A DNA stretch of 64,000 bases from Ignavibacteriales bacterium (GTDB taxonomy: Bacteria > Bacteroidota > Ignavibacteria > UBA10030 > SZUA-254). The position numbers and the translations under genes were made by a program. Below are positions 1-7,661 of the stretch, one piece after another (the first letter of the stretch is position 1; every line of letters starts with the position of its first letter). The notes under the pieces are model-generated. The model searched no databases and was not told where the DNA came from. It saw nothing but the letters and a program-made list of their open reading frames with translations. The stretch lies in assembly GCA_016214905.1 (NCBI GenBank), contig JACRMQ010000006.1, forward strand, positions 248,001 to 312,000. Direction: 5' to 3'.

Positions 1-2
1 AT

Positions 3-1292
3 TTAACTGTAACAAATCCTGATGGGTCTGTAAGTTTAGCAAGTCCCTTAACGATAATAACAGCACCGGATATGTTCGTTTCTCTCCCTCCAGATTCACT
101 TACAATCCCCGACTCAAAAGGTGGTTTTGTAAAACCTGTTAAACGAGGTAAAGGATTATATCCGAACTGGACAAATCTGTTAGAAGAAGTTGTGGTTCAG
201 GGTGGATTCCAACCTGGTGCAACTGAAAGTGATGAAGGTGGTGGATTAAGGGTTGGTATCTCGCATATTTATGAAGCATCACCGGGGAAATGGAAACCAA
301 TAAAAGATTCCGCCAAAGTTAGGGCCTGGGTTGTAGTACGCGGATGGGATCCGAAGAAGAACGCAGGAAAAAACTGGGGTACAATTCAAAAAACATTACG
401 CAATAAAACTTACTTGCACACTGGTTTGGCAAGGGGATTTGATTCCACGGGTACACCCGGAAGTCTAAAGCGTAAATTCATGAAAGGTGAATTGAAAGGT
501 TTAGATCCGAAGAAAACACCTAACAGTTTATTTGCCGAACTTGTTGCTTTAAAGTTTAACATTGCTGCCAGTCAATTAGGTAAAACACCTCTAGGATTCG
601 GTGAATTGGAATATAGAGACGATACAAGCATCTTCGATGGTAAATCGATTCTCGATATCTCCGAGGTTGCCGATAGCGCAATGACATATTATTCGCAGGA
701 GAACCCGCTGTATAATGACGGCAGTCATCAAGGTGTGAATCCATTCTATGAAGATCTGTATCAAACTGTTCATAACATTAACCATGCTTTCATTGGTCCG
801 TTGGACACAGCATCTTTTGAAACTGGTGCAACTCTGACAGTCAACGGAGTGGTTGATCTTGCTACAGTCCCATTCTTAAAATTCCCGGATGGTGCTGTGG
901 CATTAACACAGCTAAGACCAACCACGACAGAAACATCTTCTGATTATGAATCTGCTTCAGATGAGCTTGATCAGGTTGATGTAGCAGACATGCCTGTTGC
1001 GGCAAAAATATTCCAGAACTATCCGAATCCGTTCAATCCGACGACAACAATTTCGTTTGTTATTCGAAACAACTCGTTGGTAACATTGAAAGTATTCAAC
1101 ATGCTCGGTCAGGAAGTTGCTTCATTCTTCAATAACGAAGAACTGAATGCCGGTTCATATGATAATGAATTCAATGCTGATAAGCTGGCATCAGGTATTT
1201 ATTTCTATCGATTAACAGTCGAAGAGAAAAATGCTGATGGGACAAAAGCCGGTTCGTTCACGGAAATCCATAAAATGTCTTTATTAAAGTAA
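3..1292 (+). CDS. Secreted type IX cargo protein, 5'-truncated by window edge
   Basis: The reading frame is open from the first bases of the window, so the N-terminus and signal peptide lie outside; an internal ATG at 72 is not the real start. The first visible residues (VTNPDGSVSLASPL) resemble the end of an IPT/TIG immunoglobulin-like domain. The middle of roughly 300 residues is not recognised. The last ~92 residues, from about nucleotide 1010, form a type IX secretion sorting domain: NYPNPFNPTTTISF, LKVFNMLGQEVAS, SGIYFYRLTVEE. Such domains direct export across the outer membrane and are normally cleaved. The gene lies upstream of a second cargo gene with an almost identical tail and is separated from it by a terminator. 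Cargo status is strongly supported; the function of the mature protein is unknown. Confidence 0.85.
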   Translation, partial: LTVTNPDGSVSLASPLTIITAPDMFVSLPPDSLTIPDSKGGFVKPVKRGKGLYPNWTNLLEEVVVQGGFQPGATESDEGGGLRVGISHIYEASPGKWKPIKDSAKVRAWVVVRGWDPKKNAGKNWGTIQKTLRNKTYLHTGLARGFDSTGTPGSLKRKFMKGELKGLDPKKTPNSLFAELVALKFNIAASQLGKTPLGFGELEYRDDTSIFDGKSILDISEVADSAMTYYSQENPLYNDGSHQGVNPFYEDLYQTVHNINHAFIGPLDTASFETGATLTVNGVVDLATVPFLKFPDGAVALTQLRPTTTETSSDYESASDELDQVDVADMPVAAKIFQNYPNPFNPTTTISFVIRNNSLVTLKVFNMLGQEVASFFNNEELNAGSYDNEFNADKLASGIYFYRLTVEEKNADGTKAGSFTEIHKMSLLK

Positions 1293-1312
1293 GTAATAGT
1301 TCAAATATATTT

Positions 1313-1345
1313 AGCCCCAGTTTAATCAACTGGGGCTTTTTTTTA
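1313..1345 (+). terminator. Intrinsic terminator after first cargo gene
   Basis: A perfect 10-bp stem (AGCCCCAGTT paired with AACTGGGGCT, 5-nt loop) is followed directly by a run of eight T. It begins 20 bases after the stop codon and ends 13 bases before the next ATG, so the two cargo genes are probably transcribed separately. Confidence 0.85.
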
Positions 1346-1358
1346 TAGGAAAATAAAA

Positions 1359-3497
1359 ATGAAAAAATTTGTTAATATCTTTTTGGTAATCTTAATCTTT
1401 TATAATTTGGCATCATCACAGTGGATTCAGACATCAGGTCCGGAAGGTGGTGCCGCTTTTGTAATTTATCAGGATGGAGTGAATCTATATGCAGGGATGT
1501 CGGCTGCAGGTGTTTATCGCTCCACAAATAACGGAACCACCTGGGAACAAAAAATTAACGGAATGGGTTATCAGACGGTTACAGCAATTAATAAGAGCGG
1601 CTCATGCATTCTCGCTTCAGGTACTGTCGGCGTCTACCTCTCTACTGATGATGGTGAGACATGGACAGCAGCAACCGGTTTACCCACTGCTAACGGTGTT
1701 AATAGTTTTGCTGTCATTGGATCGCATGTTTTTGCCGGTACTATGGGAAAAGGTGTCTATCACTCAACCGATAATGGAGCCACATGGATGATGGCAAGCT
1801 CAGGATTGCCGGGGGGTGGAACAAATACTTATGTTGGTAGTATCGTCGCGAATGGGACGACCATTCTCGTGAGCGCATCTGATTGGAGCAGCACAGTAAC
1901 CATGTATCGTTCGATCGATATGGGCACTTCATGGTCTGCTGCCAGCACAGGATTACCCGCCGATTATTCGATGTATTACACAATGTTTCTTGATGGATCG
2001 AATATTTATGCAGGCGGATCTTATCTGTATAAAACAACCAATAATGGGGATACGTGGACTCAATCTGAAAATGGAATTTCCAACTACTCCGGCATCAGTG
2101 GAATTGCTGCAAACGGTTCATTGGTATTTGCATCAGCTAATAATCATCTCTACCGCAGCACCAATGGTGGATCATCCTGGACACCTACATCGGGAGGATT
2201 GCCGTTAATGAACTTTACCTGTGTGAGAATTGTGGGATCCACAATATACGCAGGAACAATCGCTAATGGAATTTACAAATCAACTGACAATGGGGTAACT
2301 TGGAATCAAATAATAAACGGATTAAAAGCCAGAGACATGAGCAATTTTATTATGGACGGTTCAACATTGTATGCAAACGGTAATAGCGTTTTTAAAACAA
2401 TAGATGAAGGCAGCAGTTGGAACAATGTGCGTGGTAATCTGAAAGATTCATCAAGTATGCCAACGCTTGTGTATGTGAATGGTTCCACACTTTTTGTTAG
2501 CGACAATCCAGCCACTGGCCTTGAGCGCTCCACCGATGGCGGTGCTACATGGAATCAGGTGGGAGATGGTTTATCGACCTATGGTGGTATACAATCGATG
2601 GTTTCAAGTGGTACGAGCTTGCTAACAGCTTACAATGGCAGGATTTACAAGAGTACTAATAATGGCGATTCCTGGTTTCGCACAGATTCTGCACTGGGAC
2701 TGTTCGTGAACTTTAATTATGTAACACTCATTGGTAATACTGTTTATGCCCACGGAATGAATGTATACCGGACTACCGATGAGGGTATTTCATGGATAAA
2801 ATCTGATTCAGGAATGGCGGCATATTTTCAGGTAGATGCTATTGCTTCCAACGGATCTTATCTTTTTGCAGGAGGAATGTTTAGTTCCACACATTATCGA
2901 TCATCGAATAACGGTGATACATGGCAGCAACGAACTTCACTTCCCTCGAGTGGTACTGTGACTCAATTCCTCGGCTACGGTAAAGACATCTTTGCTTGCA
3001 GTCCGAATAATGGAATTTTTCGGAGCACAAATAACGGGAATAACTGGACAAAAATTTCTTCAGATCTTCCAAGTACCAACTATCGATATTCATTTACAAT
3101 CCATAATAACTGGATGTTTGCCGGCACTAGCGGTAATGGTGTATGGAAGCGCCCGTTAAGCGATATAGTTGGGGTTACTGACATTCAGCCAGATATTCCT
3201 GTAACATCTTCACTCAAACAAAACTATCCGAACCCTTTTAATCCAACAACAACAATTTCGTTTGATATTCGAAAAAACTCGTTGGTAACATTGAAAGTAT
3301 TCAACATGCTTGGCCAGGAAGTTGCGTCCCTCTTCAACTCTGAAGAACTTAGCGCAGGTTCTTATGACTCGGAATTTTCAGCCGATAAATTAGCATCAGG
3401 AATTTATTTCTATAGATTAACAGTCGAAGAAAAGAATTCCGATGGTTCAAGAGCCGGTTCGTTTACGGAAATCCAGAAAATGTCATTACTGAAATAA
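1359..3497 (+). CDS. Secreted Asp-box beta-propeller protein with type IX sorting domain
   Basis: A 712-residue protein starting with a clear signal peptide (MKKFVNIFLVILIFYNLASS). The body carries about 13 Asp-box/BNR motifs of the S-T-D/N-x-G-x-T/S-W type (for example STNNGTTW, STDDGETW, STDNGATW, STNNGDSW), spaced about 40-50 residues, which is typical of sialidase-like or YCF48/Vps10-like propellers. No sialidase catalytic residues were identified, so it is probably a binding or surface protein rather than a glycosidase. The last ~92 residues are a type IX sorting domain (NYPNPFNPTTTISF, LKVFNMLGQEVAS, SGIYFYRL), nearly the same as in the preceding gene. It is flanked by terminators on both sides, so it is likely monocistronic. 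Confidence 0.92.
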   Translation: MKKFVNIFLVILIFYNLASSQWIQTSGPEGGAAFVIYQDGVNLYAGMSAAGVYRSTNNGTTWEQKINGMGYQTVTAINKSGSCILASGTVGVYLSTDDGETWTAATGLPTANGVNSFAVIGSHVFAGTMGKGVYHSTDNGATWMMASSGLPGGGTNTYVGSIVANGTTILVSASDWSSTVTMYRSIDMGTSWSAASTGLPADYSMYYTMFLDGSNIYAGGSYLYKTTNNGDTWTQSENGISNYSGISGIAANGSLVFASANNHLYRSTNGGSSWTPTSGGLPLMNFTCVRIVGSTIYAGTIANGIYKSTDNGVTWNQIINGLKARDMSNFIMDGSTLYANGNSVFKTIDEGSSWNNVRGNLKDSSSMPTLVYVNGSTLFVSDNPATGLERSTDGGATWNQVGDGLSTYGGIQSMVSSGTSLLTAYNGRIYKSTNNGDSWFRTDSALGLFVNFNYVTLIGNTVYAHGMNVYRTTDEGISWIKSDSGMAAYFQVDAIASNGSYLFAGGMFSSTHYRSSNNGDTWQQRTSLPSSGTVTQFLGYGKDIFACSPNNGIFRSTNNGNNWTKISSDLPSTNYRYSFTIHNNWMFAGTSGNGVWKRPLSDIVGVTDIQPDIPVTSSLKQNYPNPFNPTTTISFDIRKNSLVTLKVFNMLGQEVASLFNSEELSAGSYDSEFSADKLASGIYFYRLTVEEKNSDGSRAGSFTEIQKMSLLK

Positions 3498-3518
3498 AAA
3501 TCACTCTCCTATAGTGAG

Positions 3519-3556
3519 GTCCGGCTGCCGGGATGATTCGGTAGTCGGACTTTTTT
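3519..3556 (+). terminator. Intrinsic terminator after propeller gene
   Basis: GTCCGGCTGCCG can pair with CGGTAGTCGGAC (12 bp including two G-U pairs, 8-nt loop) and is followed by six T. It sits 22 bases after the stop codon of the propeller gene. Confidence 0.8.
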
Positions 3557-3625
3557 GTTTACTTCCGAAGATATTCTTACATTTTCATGTCTAAATTTTT
3601 ATCATTCTAAAAATAGGAGATAGCC

Positions 3626-4357
3626 ATGTTCAGGAAAATAACCGTATTATTCTTAATCACTGCAATCTGTGCAATATTTACTCAAGCCCAAACGCTTGAT
3701 GTAATATTGAAGAAACATTATGAAGCCCGCGGCGGATTGAAGAACATCAAAGCCGTTCAAACAATTCAGACAACAGGCAAGATTAATATGATGGGGAAAG
3801 AGTATCCCACCACTATCTATCAAAAACGTTCAGGCGGATTTAGGTCGGATATGGTGATGGGTAAAGTAAATATCGTTCAGGCGTATGATGGTAAAACCGG
3901 ATGGCAAATTATTCCGATGGCTGGGACTTTAGACCCGATTGATATGAAGGCGGATGAAGTACAGAGTGTAAAAGAACAAGCCGATCTGGATGGATTTATG
4001 GTCGATTGGAAGGAAAAGAATTATAAGCTTGAGCTTGTTGGAAATGAAAAGATTGGAGAGAAATCGGTTTTTCATCTCAAGGTAATCCGGCAAGACACAA
4101 CGGAACATCATATTTACCTCGACGCAAAAACTTATCTCATCGTTCAGGAATCTGAAAAGATGAAGATGATGGGTAAGGAAACAGAAGTCGTTACCACTCT
4201 CGGTGATTACAGGAAAGTTGGTAAGCTGATGATGCCATTTTCTCAGGAAGTAGGTGGAGGGATGCCTCAAAAAATTAAGTTTGATAAGATAATTTTCAAT
4301 GAAGAGATTTCTGATTCGATATTTATAAAGCCGGCAGCAAGACCTGATCTAAGATAA
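3626..4357 (+). CDS. LolA-like outer membrane lipoprotein-sorting family protein
   Basis: A 243-residue protein with a signal peptide (MFRKITVLFLITAICAIFTQAQ) and a fold signature like COG2834 periplasmic proteins: an N-terminal helix YEARGGLKNIKAVQ, then repeated beta strands ending in IKFDKIIFNEEISDSIFI. Proteins of this type bind lipids or lipoproteins in the periplasm, but many Bacteroidota paralogues are not true LolA; substrate and partner are unknown here. The start is supported by AGGAG at 3617-3621. It is flanked by terminator-like hairpins and has no obvious operon partner. Confidence 0.75.
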   Translation: MFRKITVLFLITAICAIFTQAQTLDVILKKHYEARGGLKNIKAVQTIQTTGKINMMGKEYPTTIYQKRSGGFRSDMVMGKVNIVQAYDGKTGWQIIPMAGTLDPIDMKADEVQSVKEQADLDGFMVDWKEKNYKLELVGNEKIGEKSVFHLKVIRQDTTEHHIYLDAKTYLIVQESEKMKMMGKETEVVTTLGDYRKVGKLMMPFSQEVGGGMPQKIKFDKIIFNEEISDSIFIKPAARPDLR

Positions 4358-4378
4358 TTAAATCACTTTATTATCAAA

Positions 4379-4412
4379 GGCCATTCTGATGAATAATCGG
4401 GATGGGCTTTTG
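4379..4412 (+). terminator. Probable terminator after LolA-like gene
   Basis: GGCCATTCTGA and TCGGGATGGGC form an 11-bp imperfect stem (one mismatch, two G-U pairs) followed by TTTTGTATTT. It lies 22 bases after the stop codon. Confidence 0.6.
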
Positions 4413-4470
4413 TATTTATGAGAGTGGGAAAGGGTGGGGGGATTTAGAAGGAGTGATTAATTGTCGCTCG

Positions 4471-4583
4471 TTTCCACGCTCTGCATGGAAATGCCCAGAG
4501 TTTTCGTTCCGAAAGTCCCTTTCGGAACGAGCATCAAAGAATAATTAATTGATGCTCATTCCACTAGCCAGCGCCGCTGGTTA
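4471..4583. repeat. Cluster of four short palindromes (REP-like)
   Basis: Four inverted repeats follow one another: 4471-4491 (TTTCCA/TGGAAA), 4504-4530 (TCGTTCCGAAAG/CTTTCGGAACGA, 12 bp perfect, 3-nt loop), 4529-4557 (GAGCATCAA/TTGATGCTC, 9 bp perfect) and 4565-4583 (TAGCCAGC/GCTGGTTA with one G-U). The second and third share bases and so could be alternative folds. No reading frame runs through. It resembles dispersed intergenic palindromic repeats; copy number elsewhere cannot be judged from this window. Confidence 0.7.
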
Positions 4584-4592
4584 GAGGCCATG

Positions 4593-4994
4593 TTATTCTG
4601 AGTAATATATTGAACCAATTTGCCAACGAACAACACTCTGAAGTAACTTTGTCTTCAAGAAAGTTTTGTCTGAAAGTACTTTCGATTCCCCTGGTGCAAA
4701 ATCCGATTCAAGATGAAATTCCTCAATTTCAAAGCCATCTTTGTCTATACCTTGGAGTTCTACACCAATGTGTTTTGTTGATAACAGATTGCTTTTAACC
4801 GTTACTCTTACTGAAAACCACAACTCTTCATTCGTTGTGTACTCCTCAAGAGACTTGAATTCCACGTCTGATGCTTTGACCTCGTCAGGGCTCGGTCTCA
4901 TCTTCGTGGAGCGATTACTCGGTGAACAAGAAATCAGGTGAAGCAGAAATCCCAGCGAGATTGCAAAATATATGTACTTAGATTTCATACGCAT
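4593..4994 (-). CDS. Small lipoprotein, function unknown
   Basis: A 133-residue protein with an N-terminal hydrophobic segment ending in a lipobox (LISC, Cys about residue 23), so it is probably lipid-anchored. The mature part alternates beta-strand-like stretches (ELWFSVRVTVKSNLL, SKVLSDKTFLKT) and resembles a single immunoglobulin-like or DUF1425/YcfL-type lipoprotein fold, but no family is recognised with confidence. Start choice: ATG at 4994; a second ATG two codons later is equally possible. It is an isolated gene next to repeat-rich DNA. Confidence 0.65.
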   Translation of the reverse strand: MRMKSKYIYFAISLGFLLHLISCSPSNRSTKMRPSPDEVKASDVEFKSLEEYTTNEELWFSVRVTVKSNLLSTKHIGVELQGIDKDGFEIEEFHLESDFAPGESKVLSDKTFLKTKLLQSVVRWQIGSIYYSE

Positions 4995-5166
4995 ATGATC
5001 CTTCGAATTGCTGATATTGCACGTTAACTATAAATTATACTACAATATGGCGGGCTATCAAATCCGCCAGTGGCTGACCAGCACACAGAGTGTAAGATAG
5101 ATTCCATATTTTTTATTGGTTTAGTTCTGTTTCCCATCGTCTGCACCCATAAAATATATTCTGCAC

Positions 5167-5215
5167 ATATTACAAAAAGCTCTTGCCAAAGTCAAACTTG
5201 TTTGGGACTCATCCC
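5167..5215. repeat. Imperfect direct repeat, copy 1
   Basis: About 49 bases matching 5745-5793 with around seven differences; the last part (GTTTGGGACTCATCC and eight bases before it) is identical over 23 bases. The two copies are 578 bases apart and bracket two hairpins and the broken DUF559 gene. Similarity continues weakly to the left of both copies. Confidence 0.75.
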
Positions 5216-5219
5216 CCAG

Positions 5220-5277
5220 CCCCTTCTCTACTCGTAGAGAAGGGGAGGTATCCATCCCTCTCTAAAATTAGAGAGGG
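5220..5277. repeat. Two adjacent perfect hairpins
   Basis: 5220-5245 is CCCCTTCTCTAC, TC, GTAGAGAAGGGG: a perfect 12-bp stem with a 2-base loop. 5256-5277 is CCCTCTCTAA, AA, TTAGAGAGGG: a perfect 10-bp stem with a 2-base loop. The two sequences are related to each other. The second ends one base before the stop codon of the DUF559 pseudogene, so they may act as its terminator or mark the end of a repeat element. Confidence 0.85.
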
Positions 5278-5278
5278 A

Positions 5279-5665
5279 TTATAGGGTGAGTTCAATGTTA
5301 AGGATATCTTCTAATCTCTTCACCACGCTCGGCAAATCATTTTCAATTTCACTGCTCTTGAACCTGATTACGTTTATCCCAAGCGCGTTAATTATGTGTG
5401 TGCGAAGTTCATCATAATCTTTTTGGTAATCATGACTCTTACCATCAATTTCTATTACAAGTTTGTGTTCGCTGCAATAGAAGTCGGTTATGAAGTAAGA
5501 TGGATTATGGATGTATTAAAAAAATAGCGGGTGCTGGCGGAGAAATTTCTTTCCAAAGAACTTACGGTTACGTAAAACATTCCAAAGTTTCTCCTCCGGT
5601 GGTGTTAAACGTTTACGAAGTTCCCTGCACGTCTCAGTAGCTTTCTTATAAATGATTTTTTTCAT
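5279..5665 (-). pseudogene. DUF559 endonuclease-like gene with in-frame stop
   Basis: Reading from ATG at 5665, the frame gives MKKIIYKKATETCRELRKRL..., a TAA at codon 50 (5516-5518), then continues in the same frame through YFITDFYCSEHKLVIEIDGK and LRTHIINALGINVIRFKSSE to a stop at 5279-5281: 129 codons in total. This matches the usual length and motifs of DUF559 proteins (Vsr-like restriction-endonuclease fold; the E-x-D-G segment after ITDFYC is the catalytic core). Only the single stop, next to a run of seven A, breaks it; recent inactivation or a sequencing error are both possible. It lies between direct repeats and hairpins, as an inserted or mobile piece would. Confidence 0.85.
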
Positions 5666-5744
5666 TACTGTTTTGGTATGATATAATCCTTACCCTTATA
5701 CGATATTCCCGATTACTATGGAATCAAAAAATCTCTACTCGCAA

Positions 5745-5793
5745 ATATTACAACAAGCAGATACCAAAATCAAACTTGTTTGGGACTCATCCA
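5745..5793. repeat. Imperfect direct repeat, copy 2
   Basis: Partner of 5167-5215, same orientation. It is part of a 35-codon frame (5718-5822) that probably is not a gene. It marks the far side of the DUF559 island. Confidence 0.75.
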
Positions 5794-5818
5794 CTATACG
5801 AGTTGGTCTGAAAATCCG

Positions 5819-5973
5819 GTAGCCGCAATCTTTGCCTAAGGCATCCCTTTTCGGGACAGATTGCGTTGCTGGCTCATAAGTTTGTTCTCTCGTTACATTC
5901 TTCGACTTGTCGTCGAAGAACACTCGCCTGCCCGCCATACCTGCGGCAAGCAGCAGGCGGGAAAACCGGCTAC
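5819..5973. repeat. 155-bp nested inverted-repeat element
   Basis: An outer pair GTAGCCG (5819-5825) / CGGCTAC (5967-5973) encloses three hairpins: CGCAATCT (5824-5831) / AGATTGCG (5858-5865), itself holding TCCC/GGGA; TTCTTCGAC (5898-5906) / GTCGAAGAA (5912-5920); and CGCCTGC (5925-5931) / GCAGGCG (5953-5959). As a transcript this would fold into a closed multi-branched structure. Frames on both strands here are by-products of the palindromes. Whether it is a repeat element or a structured RNA cannot be decided from one copy. Confidence 0.65.
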
Positions 5974-6064
5974 AGATGCAGGTTCTCGAGTTAATAGTTT
6001 CATCACAGAGTATCGAGAGAACCTTTTTGGTCAGCCCCATGCTAACTAATAAATAAACGATACA

Positions 6065-6793
6065 TTATTCACCACATTCGAGTTTGAATTCGTTCGAATA
6101 ACTATTGGAGCTATAATAATCATTCTCCAGTCTGTATTCAACTTTTATTCTGTATACACCACTCTCAAGGTTATTGATCGTCCGGAGTGCCAATTGTTTA
6201 TTAAAATGCTGGTTTGGGGAAAGCTGGATGAATGGATCGGAGTCATCTCTGCAAGGACCAATGTTGATTTCAGTAAAATTACTCCAACGGAAATTGGTGA
6301 AGATTTCAATCCAATAAGTTAGCTGTAAATTGCATGCTGCAATGTATGCATTCCTATTTGTTGGATTATCGATTGTAAAAAATAGATTATCGGAACATTT
6401 ATAAGTAGATCTATCTGTTCGAACATACAGCCAGGGTAGTGGTTGAGGTGTAAATCCGAGACGATCAGCTTGACCAAGATATTTCTTTTCAATAAGGGCG
6501 AAATGTTTTGCAGCGTAGGTAGGACAACCACATGCGTCACATGTCGCGCAATATTCTATCAAAGCGTCAATGACAGGAATCCTTGCTGCATTAAGAAGTA
6601 TTTTCGTATCGGGTGGTGTGTAGTGACTTGAGGTATCGCACTGAATCCCACCGGAAAAAAACTTTGCGACCCATACCAATTGTTCGGTTGGCTGCCGTCT
6701 GATGGGAGTAACAGGCGATGAGTTGTAGTTGAGATCGCAACTTGTTAGAGCTAACAGAACCACTAACGCGAATATTCGAATAAGATTTATCAT
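6065..6793 (-). CDS. Cysteine-containing lipoprotein, function unknown
   Basis: A 242-residue protein with a lipoprotein signal peptide (MINLIRIFALVVLLALTSC). A short Cys cluster (YCATCDACGCPTYAAKH) around residues 82-98 could be disulphide-bonded or bind metal or haem-like ligands. The C-terminal half (VRTDRSTYKCSDNLFFTIDN ... FNKQLALRTINNLESGVYRI) looks like an immunoglobulin-like beta sandwich of the kind that ends many Bacteroidota lipoproteins (SGVYRIKVEY). No known family is recognised. It is monocistronic; a repeat-containing gap of 394 bases separates it from the next minus-strand lipoprotein gene. Confidence 0.7.
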   Translation of the reverse strand: MINLIRIFALVVLLALTSCDLNYNSSPVTPIRRQPTEQLVWVAKFFSGGIQCDTSSHYTPPDTKILLNAARIPVIDALIEYCATCDACGCPTYAAKHFALIEKKYLGQADRLGFTPQPLPWLYVRTDRSTYKCSDNLFFTIDNPTNRNAYIAACNLQLTYWIEIFTNFRWSNFTEINIGPCRDDSDPFIQLSPNQHFNKQLALRTINNLESGVYRIKVEYRLENDYYSSNSYSNEFKLECGE

Positions 6794-7046
6794 AAATCAG
6801 TCCTTTCGAAATTTCATCAGTAATATAAATTTTTGTTAAATCAATAACAACTGCAAGTTTTGCTTTACTGGAATATATCCTCCCCCGACGTTCAACTAAA
6901 ATTTTCCACTGGATCGGGTATAGCATTTTACGGTTTGTCCGGGATCATTTTAAGTATCCGGATTAAAAACTCAAGATAGCAATAATCCTCCTTTACTGAA
7001 TAATATATCAGAGACTTCTGAAATATTCTTTAACAAAAAGATATCT

Positions 7047-7139
7047 TGTCACGCTGAGCTTGTCGAAGCGTGAAATTGGATGAAAACGTCACGGTTCGAT
7101 CCCTCGATAAACTCGGGATAAACTTGCTCACCATGACAG
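7047..7139. repeat. Dispersed-type intergenic repeat with hairpin, in a 394-bp gap
   Basis: The gap 6794-7187 holds no gene. Its only structure is TCACGCT (7049) / AGCGTGA (to 7073) around GAGCTTGTCGA, followed by a segment ending CTCACCATGACA. The sequence CACGCTGAGCTTGTCGAAGC is recognisable as a widespread intergenic repeat in many Bacteroidota-group and other genomes. The rest of the gap is AT-rich without visible signals. Confidence 0.6.
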
Positions 7140-7187
7140 TTATTCTATTTTTCAGAGGTCTCATATCAGTCAAATCGAAAAAATATA

Positions 7188-7526
7188 TTATTTTATAATG
7201 AAATCAGGATTACTGCCTTTAGCTGTGTAATAGGCATCGTCGAGCGTGGAGCGTGAGCCATTCTGGTCACTCACAAATTTATCGAATGTCGCCCTTATCT
7301 GAGTCTTTTCTGGTACCGTAATTTGAATGCTTCGATTCATATTTACTTTATGCTCAAAATTTTTACCAGAAATAGTATAATAAATAGTGGCAGTTTCGCC
7401 ATAATAAATATAGGGGAACGCGTTAACAGGTTTCTTTTCGTACTTAATTGTAACTACAACATCGGGTGCTCTGCATCCTAAAATCAAAATTAAAGATGTG
7501 AGTATCACAGTAAACATCAGGCGCAT
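7188..7526 (-). CDS. Small lipoprotein, function unknown
   Basis: A 112-residue protein with a lipoprotein signal (MRLMFTVILTSLILILGC). The mature part is short and beta-rich (ATIYYTISGKNFEHKVNMNR, SIQITVPEKTQIRATFDKF). No family is recognised. It is transcribed away from the DUF4097 gene, with which it shares a 135-bp divergent promoter region. Confidence 0.6.
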   Translation of the reverse strand: MRLMFTVILTSLILILGCRAPDVVVTIKYEKKPVNAFPYIYYGETATIYYTISGKNFEHKVNMNRSIQITVPEKTQIRATFDKFVSDQNGSRSTLDDAYYTAKGSNPDFIIK

Positions 7527-7661
7527 AACTGTTCTTTCAAATGGTTAATAAATTATTGTGCAAGGTAATTTCGTAAAGTAGATCGAGAAAGTCAACTTTT
7601 AATTGTAACATCTTTACTTGTGTACCGTATCTAATTGACAGACTTTAGAAGGAGTTATGTG

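Noticed and set aside
5718-5822. 35-codon frame containing direct-repeat copy 2
   Set aside because: Copy 1 does not keep a start codon or the same ending, and the frame runs into the palindrome; likely repeat-derived.
5735-6049. Overlapping frames on both strands in the palindromic zone
   Set aside because: Inverted repeats create open frames on both strands; composition is not coding-like.
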